A program made the translations under genes and the position numbers. Shown in pieces: positions 33,270 through 41,688 of a stretch of DNA of 64,000 nucleotides. The stretch's first letter is position 1, and each line of letters starts with the position of its first letter. Where the stretch lies: the NCBI RefSeq assembly GCF_038007465.1, contig NZ_JBBOXF010000001.1, positions 3,669,001-3,733,000 on the forward strand. Direction: 5' to 3'. Source of the stretch: Sporosarcina sp. FSL K6-1508. Lineage in GTDB: Bacteria > Bacillota > Bacilli > Bacillales_A > Planococcaceae. The notes below the pieces were generated by a model. The model ran no database searches. It had not been told where the DNA came from and was given only the letters and a program-made list of their open reading frames with translations.

Positions 33270-33860
33270 TTACGCCCTCATAAAGGTCACCGTATTGTCT
33301 AGCAGGTCATACAGAACCCACTCGCAATTATTGACGACCGCCCCGACATTAACGAGGACCTTCTTTCCATTTACATCATATGGCACTCCGAATTCAATTT
33401 CTTCATTAATACCATTCCGTGATAATCTGGATATATGGCTATGCCCATAAAATACAGGAGATTTACTCAATTCTACAACTTCGTGCGCCCAAGGTTCACT
33501 GCCCCATTCCCACTGATGGCCGTGGATGATTGTCGCATTGGCGATTTCAAACGTTTCCGGCATAGTCGAAAGTTTTTCGCGTAGTGGATCATTCGTTTCT
33601 GTAATCATCAAAATCCGATCTTCCTGGTTTCCACTTACAGATAGAAAAGTTAACAGGTCAGTGAAGCCTTCGGGAATGATCATTACATCTTCAAGCTGTG
33701 TATACTTCTTATCTGTGATATCTTTTTTACTAATTGTACATTCAAACAGATCGCCAGTTCCGACGCGGACTGCTTCCGGGGATTTTTCCGATATGTCTGC
33801 AAGTACTTTTTCCAAATCCTCCTTAGAGGAATGTATGTCTCCTAGCAGCGCGTAATACAA
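33270..33860 (-). CDS. Calcineurin-like metallophosphoesterase
   Basis: A 196-residue phosphoesterase with the expected metal motifs in order: GDIH, GDLFEC, GNQE, HGHQ and YGHSH. The substrate is unknown. I chose TTG 33860 because GGAGAG lies seven bases upstream; TTG 33875 has no site. It follows the DUF421 gene by about 20 bp and is probably cotranscribed with it. The C-terminus (VNVGAVVNNCEWVLYDL) fits the usual final strand. Confidence 0.85.
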   Translation of the reverse strand: MYYALLGDIHSSKEDLEKVLADISEKSPEAVRVGTGDLFECTISKKDITDKKYTQLEDVMIIPEGFTDLLTFLSVSGNQEDRILMITETNDPLREKLSTMPETFEIANATIIHGHQWEWGSEPWAHEVVELSKSPVFYGHSHISRLSRNGINEEIEFGVPYDVNGKKVLVNVGAVVNNCEWVLYDLLDNTVTFMRA

Positions 33861-33881
33861 ATTATCACTCTCCAAATTCCG

Positions 33882-34553
33882 TTAATACGTTTTGATGAAA
33901 AAGCCTTCCGTCTCCGACCATTCACAATAGGCAATTTTGCTCGGATCGAGATAACCTTTTTTCGCCAGTTCGTCCATCAGCCAGTCGCTATCTTTCCCTG
34001 CAAAGGTAAGCACTTCTACTTTTACTTTACCTTCGTCGACGAGCAGAACGGAAGGCTCCTCTTCTTTCGCTTCTTCTTTTAAATCACCGTTCGTTAAGGC
34101 TTCGTATTTCACATATTTATTGAGTGTAACATCCCCGCCTGGCTCAAGGAATAAATCACGAACTTCCCGAAGTGAGAAGACACCCTGCTTCCGGAGAGCA
34201 GAACGAAGCTGTTCCATTTCAAGATGGTGTTGGTTAAACTTTTTCATGTCAAGATTGCCGTTGCTGATAAGTTTGACTGGTTCACCCTTTAGAAGTATGC
34301 GGATTGGATTCCATTGCTTAGTAGCCCTTTCAATGAGATAGATAAGCACTCCCCATAATACAATCGCAAACAAAAAGTGAGTAATTTTTATTTTTTCATC
34401 AAATAGACTTTCTTCAAGAATACCACCTAGTACGAGCGTATAGACGAAATCGTAAGGTGTTAACTGTGCAAGTTCTTTCTTACCGAGAAGTCGGATGACG
34501 GTGAGTAGTGAAACCAATCCGACGACGAGTTTCAGCAATGTATCAAGATACAT
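33882..34553 (-). CDS. DUF421 (YetF-like) membrane protein
   Basis: A 223-residue protein. About three membrane helices (residues 5-22, 38-50, 60-80) precede a cytosolic alpha/beta domain with the family sequence LGKKELAQLTPYDFVYTLVL and RSALRKQGVFSLREV. YetF-type proteins are widespread in spore formers; spore-protein SpoVAEa/YetF homologues are linked to germination permeability, but a role here is only inferred. Start after GGAGGGG. Confidence 0.9.
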   Translation of the reverse strand: MYLDTLLKLVVGLVSLLTVIRLLGKKELAQLTPYDFVYTLVLGGILEESLFDEKIKITHFLFAIVLWGVLIYLIERATKQWNPIRILLKGEPVKLISNGNLDMKKFNQHHLEMEQLRSALRKQGVFSLREVRDLFLEPGGDVTLNKYVKYEALTNGDLKEEAKEEEPSVLLVDEGKVKVEVLTFAGKDSDWLMDELAKKGYLDPSKIAYCEWSETEGFFIKTY

Positions 34554-34616
34554 ATCCAGTACCCCTCCTAAAAGATCGTAATACTGGAATATACCCTATC
34601 TTGCTGAAATTAGACC

Positions 34617-35438
34617 CTACCCTATCTCGATTTCTGCGTCTTCAATTGAAATCCAGTCGCTGTAACTTCCTACATATAAACGGACATTTTCATAACCGCT
34701 GTGCTTGAGCGAAGCATACAGTGGTGCTGCTGTCACACCGCTTCCACAATATACCGTTACCTCTTCTGCTGGATTCACGACAGTATACAGTCGTTCTTTT
34801 ACAATTCCGTCCAACTTGAAGATGCCCTCTTTCTTCAGTTGTTCCCAGTCAAAATTCAGCGCTCCGGGAATCCGGCCGGCAATTGGATCGATTGGTTCTT
34901 TTTCTCCCCGGTATCGCTCCGCGGAGCGAGCATCCAAAAGGATACTAGCTGTTCCCCCCACTACTATTTCCTCAACGAATTGCCTTGGGGCATAGATGGT
35001 TTCATCCCAATCTGGTGAAACTGAAGTAGACAGCGGCTCCGGTACACGATTATCTATTGGAAAACCCGCTTCTTTCATTGCTGCAAATCCTTCAAGTGCA
35101 ATAAACGAATTTTTAAATCCAGCATATTGCAATAGCCACCATGCACGTGCAGCAAAAGGATTTCCGCCGTCATCATAAACGATTATTTGGTCATCCATTT
35201 TAAGTCCGCTTGTTCTAAAAAGTTTTGTCAAGGCTGTCTTTTCTGGCATAGGGTGTCTGCCAGCAGACTCCGTCATATTGGACAAATCACGTTCCAAATC
35301 CCAGTAGATTGCACCCGTTACATGACTTTCCGCATATTTACGTCTGCCTTCATCCCCATCTTGCAACGAAAAACGTGTGTCCACCCATTTAGATTTAGCA
35401 TAATCAATATCAGTTATCGAAACAAACACATTAGCCAA
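34617..35438 (-). CDS. Sulfurtransferase (tandem rhodanese)
   Basis: A 273-residue two-domain rhodanese of the thiosulfate/3-mercaptopyruvate type. The active-site loop in the second domain is CGSGVTAA (Cys near residue 233); the first domain ends with the inactive DDGGNPFAARAWW. It moves sulfane sulfur to cyanide or thiols. Translation starts at TTG 35438, one base from the dynA stop, with GAGGAG inside the dynA end, so the two are tightly coupled. Confidence 0.92.
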   Translation of the reverse strand: MANVFVSITDIDYAKSKWVDTRFSLQDGDEGRRKYAESHVTGAIYWDLERDLSNMTESAGRHPMPEKTALTKLFRTSGLKMDDQIIVYDDGGNPFAARAWWLLQYAGFKNSFIALEGFAAMKEAGFPIDNRVPEPLSTSVSPDWDETIYAPRQFVEEIVVGGTASILLDARSAERYRGEKEPIDPIAGRIPGALNFDWEQLKKEGIFKLDGIVKERLYTVVNPAEEVTVYCGSGVTAAPLYASLKHSGYENVRLYVGSYSDWISIEDAEIEIG

Positions 35439-38400
35439 TTAAACCAGCTCCTCAGCTTGTAATTTCCCATACACTTTACGCCATTCGCTTAATTGTTCTG
35501 TACCTTGAAGAAGTGTTCGCTCAGATGCAATCTGATTGAGGCTTTCGTTCAGCAAGTGCTGCCTAAGCCCTTCCGCTTCACTTTCAATCCAGCGATCTGC
35601 CCACTTTTCAAGCAATTCTTTTTCACGGCCAAGATAGATAGATGCATCTTCCTTCAATAATTCTTCGAGTCGGGTTTTCAATACATCGCGTTCTCCCTTT
35701 TCAAAGAATGCTTTCTGATTTTTAAACAATCTGTTGACACTTCCGTAGATGTTAGGGTCGGTGTAAGGAAACCCGAATGATAACATGTCAGCATCCTGCG
35801 GTTCATATGGTGAAGGGACAATAGAACTATCCTTTTCGTTTATCCCTGAAATTTCTAAACGTTGGCGACTGTTCAACTGCTTTTTCATAAAGTTCAGCAT
35901 CCGTAAGTTCGTTACTTTAAGTTCCTGTGTCAAATCGAAGCCGATCATCTGCACAGTCTCCGCAAGTGCCCCTTTCAATGCACGGTCTGCAGAATTATTG
36001 ACGAAAACAGAAGGACTATATGCTTCTTTGAAGAAATCGCCGAAACGCAGAAATACACGTTGCAAAATATAATAGACGAGTTCACTTAATTCATTGTGAG
36101 TAGCTTTTGTAAGTACTTGCGTAAAGTTAAGTGCGAAATGTTGACGCACTTCTCCTTCAAGCTTATTCAATTCTTCTAGTCTTTCCGCCTTACGCGTCCG
36201 ATTCAATTCTGTCCGGGAAATAAGTGAAGAAAGCCGTTCTATCGTTTTCACTGCTTCTTCTTCTAGTGCCTGAACCGCCAGTCCTTTCAAGTCATACTCG
36301 AGGAAATGATGGAATTCCTCTTCGAAAGGTGCCATGAATGAATCTATCCGTTCATCCATTTTTGCAGCGAGCGCTTGTAAACTTGAAATCCCATGAACTC
36401 TAGGATTGCGGATACCAAATTTCCGGAGTTCGTCTCCAACGAATGTTTTGACAGCTTCCGCTTCTTCCTGATCAGATGCAAGATCAATTGCATTGACGAT
36501 AAAAAACATCTTATCAAGTTCAAATGCATCTTTCACTCGTCCAAGCTGGACAAGGAACTCTCTATCTGCCCTTGCGAATGCATGATTATAATACGTGATG
36601 AAAAGAATCGCGTCGGCGTTTCTAATATATTCAAATGCAACGTCAGTATGCCGTGCATTAATGGAATCAGCCCCTGGTGTATCAACGAGGGTAATTCCTT
36701 TGCGGGTTAATGCGCAATCATAGTAGAAATCAATCGAGTCGACGAAACAACTTCGGTCTTCTTGCGCCACAAACTTAACGAATTCTTCCTGCTCCACTTT
36801 TATAATTGTGCCTAGCACTTCACTATAAATCGGATATCCTTTTTTGAATGCGGCTATAAAAGCTTTATGAATATGAAGATTTTCATCCGTCAATTCAGTA
36901 TTCAGTGCATCATCAGCTTTGTTAAACGCTTCTACCAATGATGTGGCAGCAACACCAAGCACATCGAATGAGCGTAAAACATCCTCTGTCATCCGCTCTT
37001 CCGTTTTTAATAGAATATCAGCTGTTCTATTTTCTTTATCTGTAGAGACTGGACGTATTCGATTGATGGCCGCTGTTGTCGGATTAGGGGAAACCGGCAA
37101 AACATTTTCACCAATTAAAGCATTAGAAAAGGATGATTTTCCAGCACTGAAAGCACCGAATAACGCAACAGTAAACTCTTGTCCATCAAGTCGGTCCGCT
37201 TTTTTCCGTAGGTAATCGGCTGTCTCAAGAAAACCCGGGATTTTTTCAACCGAATTTGCGATATGGATGGCATGGCGAATCACATATTCCGAGTCAGAAG
37301 CATTTGCTTCCGGTTCAAGTTGCTTGGTTTCCTCCTCCCGTCCAAGTGGTGTCTCAAGGCTAATCACTTCCTCATTGAATTCGACGATTTTGAGCGTTTT
37401 CTGTGTTTTCCATTGTTGAAGGAGTTCTCTGACCTCTATTGACGAGCCGACGATTTCGTTTCCAAGACTATCCAATTGAGTTTCTACGTCACGCACTTGT
37501 TGAATCGCATTTAACTTCTCACTCAGTCGGTATACTTTTTGCTCGAGAATGCCCACATTGTCATTACCAGCTATTAACGCTGTTTGGGCCATCTTGTGTT
37601 TCCACTCCTCGGTCATCCTCCGGAAAGCGTTTAGTATCGTTGTTTTCATACGTTCAGAATAATTGAGGACAGTGTCACCGGTAATAACGTCTGAAACATT
37701 GAATTCTTTTTCTATATCAGTAAACGGAATTGTCATATTGATTTCGTCAATCGCAAGGGATCTTTCATCCGTCAATATGCCCGCTTCTTTCAACGACTTT
37801 TTCATAAGTGTTTTCAGATGAACTTCAATCTGTGCATGCACAAGTTTTCCCATATTATCGGCAAGCGCATTTTTTCGCCTTTCCTTTTCTTCTATCGTCT
37901 TTTTCGCACCGAACAAAATACCAACTTTAAATCGGGAAGACAAAGATTCCAAGTAATCTTTCAATAATTCGCGTGTTTCATATGGAGTTATCGCTGCACT
38001 TTCTAATAAGCTGTTTCTTGCCTTTTCAAATGTTGAGGAAAATGCATCCCCGGAGAGAAGCTTCAGCATTTTTTTTGATTCTGCTGCCTCTTCTTTAAGC
38101 TCAGCTTGCTTAGTCCATTCATCTTCTGAAACAATCTCGGCAAACGTGTTTTTGCGTTCTTCAATTTCGTCAGATAAAAATTGAGCATGCTCATCTTTTA
38201 ATTTTAATAACGTTTGCTTAGCATTGTCGACGAATCGATCTTGCCAGTTTTCCATAGATCCATCAATAATCGCTTTTACACTGCTAAAATCACTGTTTGG
38301 ATGTGCAAGATCTTTCAACGATGTATAAAAAATGCCTTTTGGTATGACACCCCACATTTTAAATGAATCCTCAACCGATTTTTTAAAATCGGCAAATGAT

Positions 38401-39023
38401 AATTCACTATCGCGGTGTTTATCGATTTGGTTAATGATTAAATAGACGTTATCATTGTAGCGCATTAATTCTTTTGTGAAACGGAAATTCAACTCCGATT
38501 GCACATGATTGTAATCCATCGTATAAAAGACTAAATCTGCGAGATGAAGTGCTGATTCTGTTGAAAGCCGGTGCGCATCGTCTGTTGAGTCAACACCAGG
38601 CGTATCCATAACAGTAATCCCTTCCGGTAAATTCGATTCCGTATGCCCAATTTCAACGAGCGAAACAGCCACGCCGTCCTTGCTGAACGACTTGACAGCA
38701 GCCGGGAATCCATGACCTCCGTATTTTACTGCTGTTCCGTCCGTGTGGTGGATAATAGCAAAATCCGTCGCGGTTTTTCGTACTTTTACAATATTGGCGC
38801 TCGTCGGTATAGGGCTTGAGGGCAGTAAATCTTGACCAGTTAGCGCATTAATCATAGATGATTTACCGGCAGAAAAATGTCCCGCAAATCCAATCGTATA
38901 TTCTTTGTCTATTAGTTTTTTGGCGAATAGCGCCGTCTTCTCAAAGCGGTTTTCATCTTCATTTGTTTTAAAAAGTAAACTGTAGGTCGCGGCTTGTTCT
39001 AATAACTTCTCTAATTCTGGCAT
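35439..39023 (-). CDS. dynA: Bacterial dynamin-like GTPase DynA (YpbR)
   Basis: A 1194-residue protein made of two fused dynamin-like halves. Each has its own P-loop: GHFSAGKSS at residues 48-56 and GAFSAGKSS near 621-629, plus switch motifs DTPGVDST and DTPGADS and NQID/NAID base-specificity loops. Long helical stalks follow each GTPase. In B. subtilis DynA (1193 residues) fuses membranes and helps repair the membrane after phage or antibiotic damage. The length and doubled plan match. The start at 39023 has no overlapping gene upstream. Confidence 0.96.
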   Translation of the reverse strand: MPELEKLLEQAATYSLLFKTNEDENRFEKTALFAKKLIDKEYTIGFAGHFSAGKSSMINALTGQDLLPSSPIPTSANIVKVRKTATDFAIIHHTDGTAVKYGGHGFPAAVKSFSKDGVAVSLVEIGHTESNLPEGITVMDTPGVDSTDDAHRLSTESALHLADLVFYTMDYNHVQSELNFRFTKELMRYNDNVYLIINQIDKHRDSELSFADFKKSVEDSFKMWGVIPKGIFYTSLKDLAHPNSDFSSVKAIIDGSMENWQDRFVDNAKQTLLKLKDEHAQFLSDEIEERKNTFAEIVSEDEWTKQAELKEEAAESKKMLKLLSGDAFSSTFEKARNSLLESAAITPYETRELLKDYLESLSSRFKVGILFGAKKTIEEKERRKNALADNMGKLVHAQIEVHLKTLMKKSLKEAGILTDERSLAIDEINMTIPFTDIEKEFNVSDVITGDTVLNYSERMKTTILNAFRRMTEEWKHKMAQTALIAGNDNVGILEQKVYRLSEKLNAIQQVRDVETQLDSLGNEIVGSSIEVRELLQQWKTQKTLKIVEFNEEVISLETPLGREEETKQLEPEANASDSEYVIRHAIHIANSVEKIPGFLETADYLRKKADRLDGQEFTVALFGAFSAGKSSFSNALIGENVLPVSPNPTTAAINRIRPVSTDKENRTADILLKTEERMTEDVLRSFDVLGVAATSLVEAFNKADDALNTELTDENLHIHKAFIAAFKKGYPIYSEVLGTIIKVEQEEFVKFVAQEDRSCFVDSIDFYYDCALTRKGITLVDTPGADSINARHTDVAFEYIRNADAILFITYYNHAFARADREFLVQLGRVKDAFELDKMFFIVNAIDLASDQEEAEAVKTFVGDELRKFGIRNPRVHGISSLQALAAKMDERIDSFMAPFEEEFHHFLEYDLKGLAVQALEEEAVKTIERLSSLISRTELNRTRKAERLEELNKLEGEVRQHFALNFTQVLTKATHNELSELVYYILQRVFLRFGDFFKEAYSPSVFVNNSADRALKGALAETVQMIGFDLTQELKVTNLRMLNFMKKQLNSRQRLEISGINEKDSSIVPSPYEPQDADMLSFGFPYTDPNIYGSVNRLFKNQKAFFEKGERDVLKTRLEELLKEDASIYLGREKELLEKWADRWIESEAEGLRQHLLNESLNQIASERTLLQGTEQLSEWRKVYGKLQAEELV

Positions 39024-39124
39024 TTATCTTTCGATCCCTTCATCAATTGCTCTTTACATCATACCATTTTTCGGACCTCGTATTATTAACAAAGTTTTTT
39101 AACGCAAAATTTGTCGATTCTTGT

Positions 39125-39152
39125 TTTACTATATCTTTCTCCATGGTATAAT
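39125..39152 (+). promoter_or_regulatory. Sigma-A promoter candidate for cheX
   Basis: TTTACT (39125-39130), a 16-bp spacer and TATAAT (39147-39152) preceded by TGG (extended -10). Confidence 0.55.
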
Positions 39153-39189
39153 CGACCCACGATATCATTTCAGAAAGGCGGAAGCTTAA

Positions 39190-39645
39190 ATGAGCACTTC
39201 TAAAAATATACAAATGATTTTAAATGGTACAATTTCTTCACTGACAAATGTTATTCCGGTAAAATTGGACGTCCTTGCTCCGTCGATTACCGTCCAACCA
39301 TATGAACAAAAAGAGATTAGCGTCTTAATAGGACTAGTCGGCGGTATAAAAGGAAGACTTATTATTGATACATCGATAGAAGACATCAACACGATTGGAC
39401 AAGCGATGTTCGGCATGTCTATTGAAGGTGAAATGATTGAATCATTCACAGGTGAACTCGGTAATATGGTTGCTGGAAATCTATGTACTCTATTAGAAAA
39501 AGATGGGCTTATCCTTGATATCTCCCCTCCGACTGTCATGACAGGGACAACGAAATTTTACGGCTTTAAGCAGGCATTTAAGTTGCCCGTCAAAATTGAC
39601 GGCGGTGGAATGTTAACTATCCTTCTAACAATTGATGAAAATTAA
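39190..39645 (+). CDS. cheX: CheX-like CheY-P phosphatase family protein
   Basis: A 151-residue protein of the CheC/CheX/FliY family. The conserved active-site helix is ESFTGELGNMVAGN (about residues 80-93), where Glu and Asn align with the CheX dephosphorylation motif. It should remove phosphate from CheY. No other chemotaxis gene is nearby, so it is an orphan copy. Start after GAAAGGCGG. Confidence 0.85.
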   Translation: MSTSKNIQMILNGTISSLTNVIPVKLDVLAPSITVQPYEQKEISVLIGLVGGIKGRLIIDTSIEDINTIGQAMFGMSIEGEMIESFTGELGNMVAGNLCTLLEKDGLILDISPPTVMTGTTKFYGFKQAFKLPVKIDGGGMLTILLTIDEN

Positions 39646-39649
39646 CCTA

Positions 39650-39697
39650 AAACAGTCCCTTTCCCGGATTATGCCCGGCTAAAGGAACTGTTTTTAT
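39650..39697. terminator. Bidirectional terminator between cheX and ypwA
   Basis: AAACAGTCCCTTT pairs with AAAGGAACTGTTT, with an inner CCCGG/CCGG region; TTTTTATTTT follows on the plus strand. Confidence 0.85.
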
Positions 39698-39699
39698 TT

Positions 39700-41199
39700 T
39701 TATAAATTATATAAATTTGTATACTTGTCAGACAAATAATCAGCTAAGTATTTGGCATTCAATCCTTCACCTGTCGTGTCTTTAATAATTTCAAGCGGTT
39801 GTTTCATTTTACCAAATTTATGGACATGTTCCGTTAACCACTCTAAAATCGGGTTAAAATCACCGGTTTTACATAGTTCATCGAAGTTAGGCAAATCTTT
39901 CAGCATGGCAACTTTCAACTGGGCAGCATACATATAGCCGAGCGCGTAGGAAGGGAAATAACCGAATGATCCTCCAGCCCAGTGGACGTCTTGAAGAATC
40001 CCTTCACCGTTATTTTCCGGTCGGATACCCAGATAGTCCTCATATTTATCATTCCAGATTTGAGGAAGATCTTTCACTTCGAAATCGCCGTTGAAGATCC
40101 CTTTTTCAATTTCATAACGAATCATGATGTGAAGTGGATACGTCAGTTCGTCTGCTTCAATTCGTATGAGGGATGGTTTTGAGACATTGATCGCACGCAG
40201 GAAGTCCTCCAGTGTTACACCTTCAAACTGTTCAGGTGAGTGGCTCTTTAATAAATCAAAGTTATACTTCCAGAAGTTTTCATTATGCCCGACGAATTGT
40301 TCATAGAACAATGACTGGGATTCATGGATTCCCATCGAAGTTCCATCTGCAACTGGCAGTCCTTCAAGTTCTAGATCGATGTTTTGCTCGTAAAGAGCAT
40401 GTCCACATTCATGAATGGTGCCAAAGACAGCAGAACGGAAATCATTTTCATCGTATTTCGTTGTAATTCGGACATCGCCTATATTGATGCCTGTTGCAAA
40501 AGGATGCACAGTCTCGTCCAAACGGCCCGCTTCGAAATCATAACCAAGTTGCTTCAATATTGCATGACTGAATGTTTTCTGAGCTTCTTTCGGAAATTGT
40601 TTGAATAAAAATGACGTATCAGGTTGGTTGCCTGATTCGGAGATTCTCTTCACAAGAGGCACGATTGTTTCTTTTAATTGGCCGAATACCTCATCAATGA
40701 TATCCGTTGTCATCCCCGGTTCATACTGGTCAAGCAATGTATTATATGGGTTGCCATCTTTCTCGCCCCAATAGCCAATGAACTTTTTTGTCGTAGCAAT
40801 AATTTTTTCAAGATATGGAAGGTACATGTCAAAATCTGCTTGTTCTTTTGCTTCTTCCCATGCGGATTCCGATTGAGAAGTCAGAACGACAAATTCGCGG
40901 TATTCCTCTGCGGGAATTTTTTTGCTTAGGTCGTACTCTTTTTTCACTTCTTCAACAGTTTTCAACAAAATCGGGTTAAGTGTGTCTCTCCTATTGCCTA
41001 ATTCTTCGAGGTAGCCACCCATTTCCTCTGAAACACTCATTTTAAATAACTCTGTCGACAAAGTACCGACCGCTTCCGATCTTGCCGGAATTCCCTTTTT
41101 CGGTGCCCCCGTGCGCATATCCCAATACATTATCGAAACGGCTTCCGAGTATGCGCTCATTTTTTTAAGCAAAGCCACAAATTTCTCTTCTGTTGACAA
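39700..41199 (-). CDS. ypwA: M32 family metallocarboxypeptidase
   Basis: A 499-residue zinc carboxypeptidase of the Taq/Pfu (M32) family. The HExxH motif is in GTIHECGHALYEQ, and the family signatures GIHESQSLFYEQ, TADELTYPLH-like EADELTYPLHIMIRYE and IRPENNGEGILQDVHW are present. It releases C-terminal residues with broad specificity. Translation starts at TTG 41199 after AAGGGGG. The name ypwA is by synteny with B. subtilis. Confidence 0.95.
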   Translation of the reverse strand: MSTEEKFVALLKKMSAYSEAVSIMYWDMRTGAPKKGIPARSEAVGTLSTELFKMSVSEEMGGYLEELGNRRDTLNPILLKTVEEVKKEYDLSKKIPAEEYREFVVLTSQSESAWEEAKEQADFDMYLPYLEKIIATTKKFIGYWGEKDGNPYNTLLDQYEPGMTTDIIDEVFGQLKETIVPLVKRISESGNQPDTSFLFKQFPKEAQKTFSHAILKQLGYDFEAGRLDETVHPFATGINIGDVRITTKYDENDFRSAVFGTIHECGHALYEQNIDLELEGLPVADGTSMGIHESQSLFYEQFVGHNENFWKYNFDLLKSHSPEQFEGVTLEDFLRAINVSKPSLIRIEADELTYPLHIMIRYEIEKGIFNGDFEVKDLPQIWNDKYEDYLGIRPENNGEGILQDVHWAGGSFGYFPSYALGYMYAAQLKVAMLKDLPNFDELCKTGDFNPILEWLTEHVHKFGKMKQPLEIIKDTTGEGLNAKYLADYLSDKYTNLYNL

Positions 41200-41256
41200 A
41201 TCTTTTCCCCCTTACTTAATGCTTAGACCTTTATATTAACATAATTCGGTCAACTC

Positions 41257-41320
41257 ATATATAGTTGTTGAAATAAAGAATTCCATCGAATTTGCTATTG
41301 CGCTTAGGGAAGCCTCTAGC
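41257..41320. repeat. R1 repeat, truncated diverged copy
   Basis: TATATAGTTGTTGAAATAAAG then AATTCCATCGAATTTGC and GGGAAGCCTCTAGC follow the order of the R1 start seen at 46692, but the distal blocks (GGCGCC and the second TATATA) are missing before the IS-associated sequence begins. Confidence 0.5.
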
Positions 41321-41346
41321 ATTAAGATATGAAAAGGTTGTACAAT

Positions 41347-41421
41347 AAATGACGTTGGTGAAAGAAAATCCCCATCCCTTTAAAAGGAGATGAGGAGGAT
41401 CTTCACTAACGTCATTTTTTT
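41347..41421 (+). terminator. Long terminator-like hairpin upstream of the transposase
   Basis: AATGACGTTGGTGAAG-type left arm (from 41348) pairs with CTTCACTAACGTCATT (ending 41415), with a CATCCC...GGAGATG inner hairpin, followed by seven T. A related short hairpin ending GCCAACGTCATTT lies at 43308-43332 on the far side of the transposase. It could shield the element from outside transcription. Confidence 0.55.
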
Positions 41422-41450
41422 ATAAATATATTGGATAAGGTAATCCTACT

Positions 41451-41581
41451 ACCCGCTGATTTCCGTTCCAAGCGGACGCTTTCCGCGGGCACGGCCTCAG
41501 CCGCTTCCCTCGCTGCGCTCAGTCCAGGGTCTTCAGCTCGCGCTGTTCCCGCTGGAGTCGCCGCTTTCCACTTCAATCAGC
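41451..41581. repeat. GC-rich structured repeat R2, copy A
   Basis: This copy is in reverse orientation: TTTCCGTTCC, CGGACGCTTTCCGCGGGCAC, GGCCTCAGCC, GGGTCTTCAGCTCGCGCTG and TTCCCGCTGGAGTCGCC. The same blocks in the same order make copies B (43088-43216) and C (63215-63478). With the 41200-41450 stretch this accounts for the 486-bp spacer; I see no gene in it. Confidence 0.9.
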
Positions 41582-41625
41582 TGGAGAGTCTAGGTAAGAT
41601 AAATTCCCTTTATATAAATAGAAAA

Positions 41626-41688
41626 CAAGTGAGATTCCCTATAGAATAGAAGTCGACTAAAACCATCATCCAAGAGGGAACTCACTTG
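41626..41688 (+). promoter_or_regulatory. Hairpin sequestering the transposase start
   Basis: CAAGTGAGATTCCCT (41626-41640) can pair with AGGGAACTCACTTG (41675-41688), with one bulged A. The right arm contains both the ribosome-binding site and the TTG start codon. Confidence 0.65.

Noticed and set aside
41431..41649. A 72-codon open frame rich in Ala and Ser upstream of the transposase
   Set aside because: It is the translation of R2 copy A; its composition comes from the GC-rich repeat and no ribosome-binding site is present.
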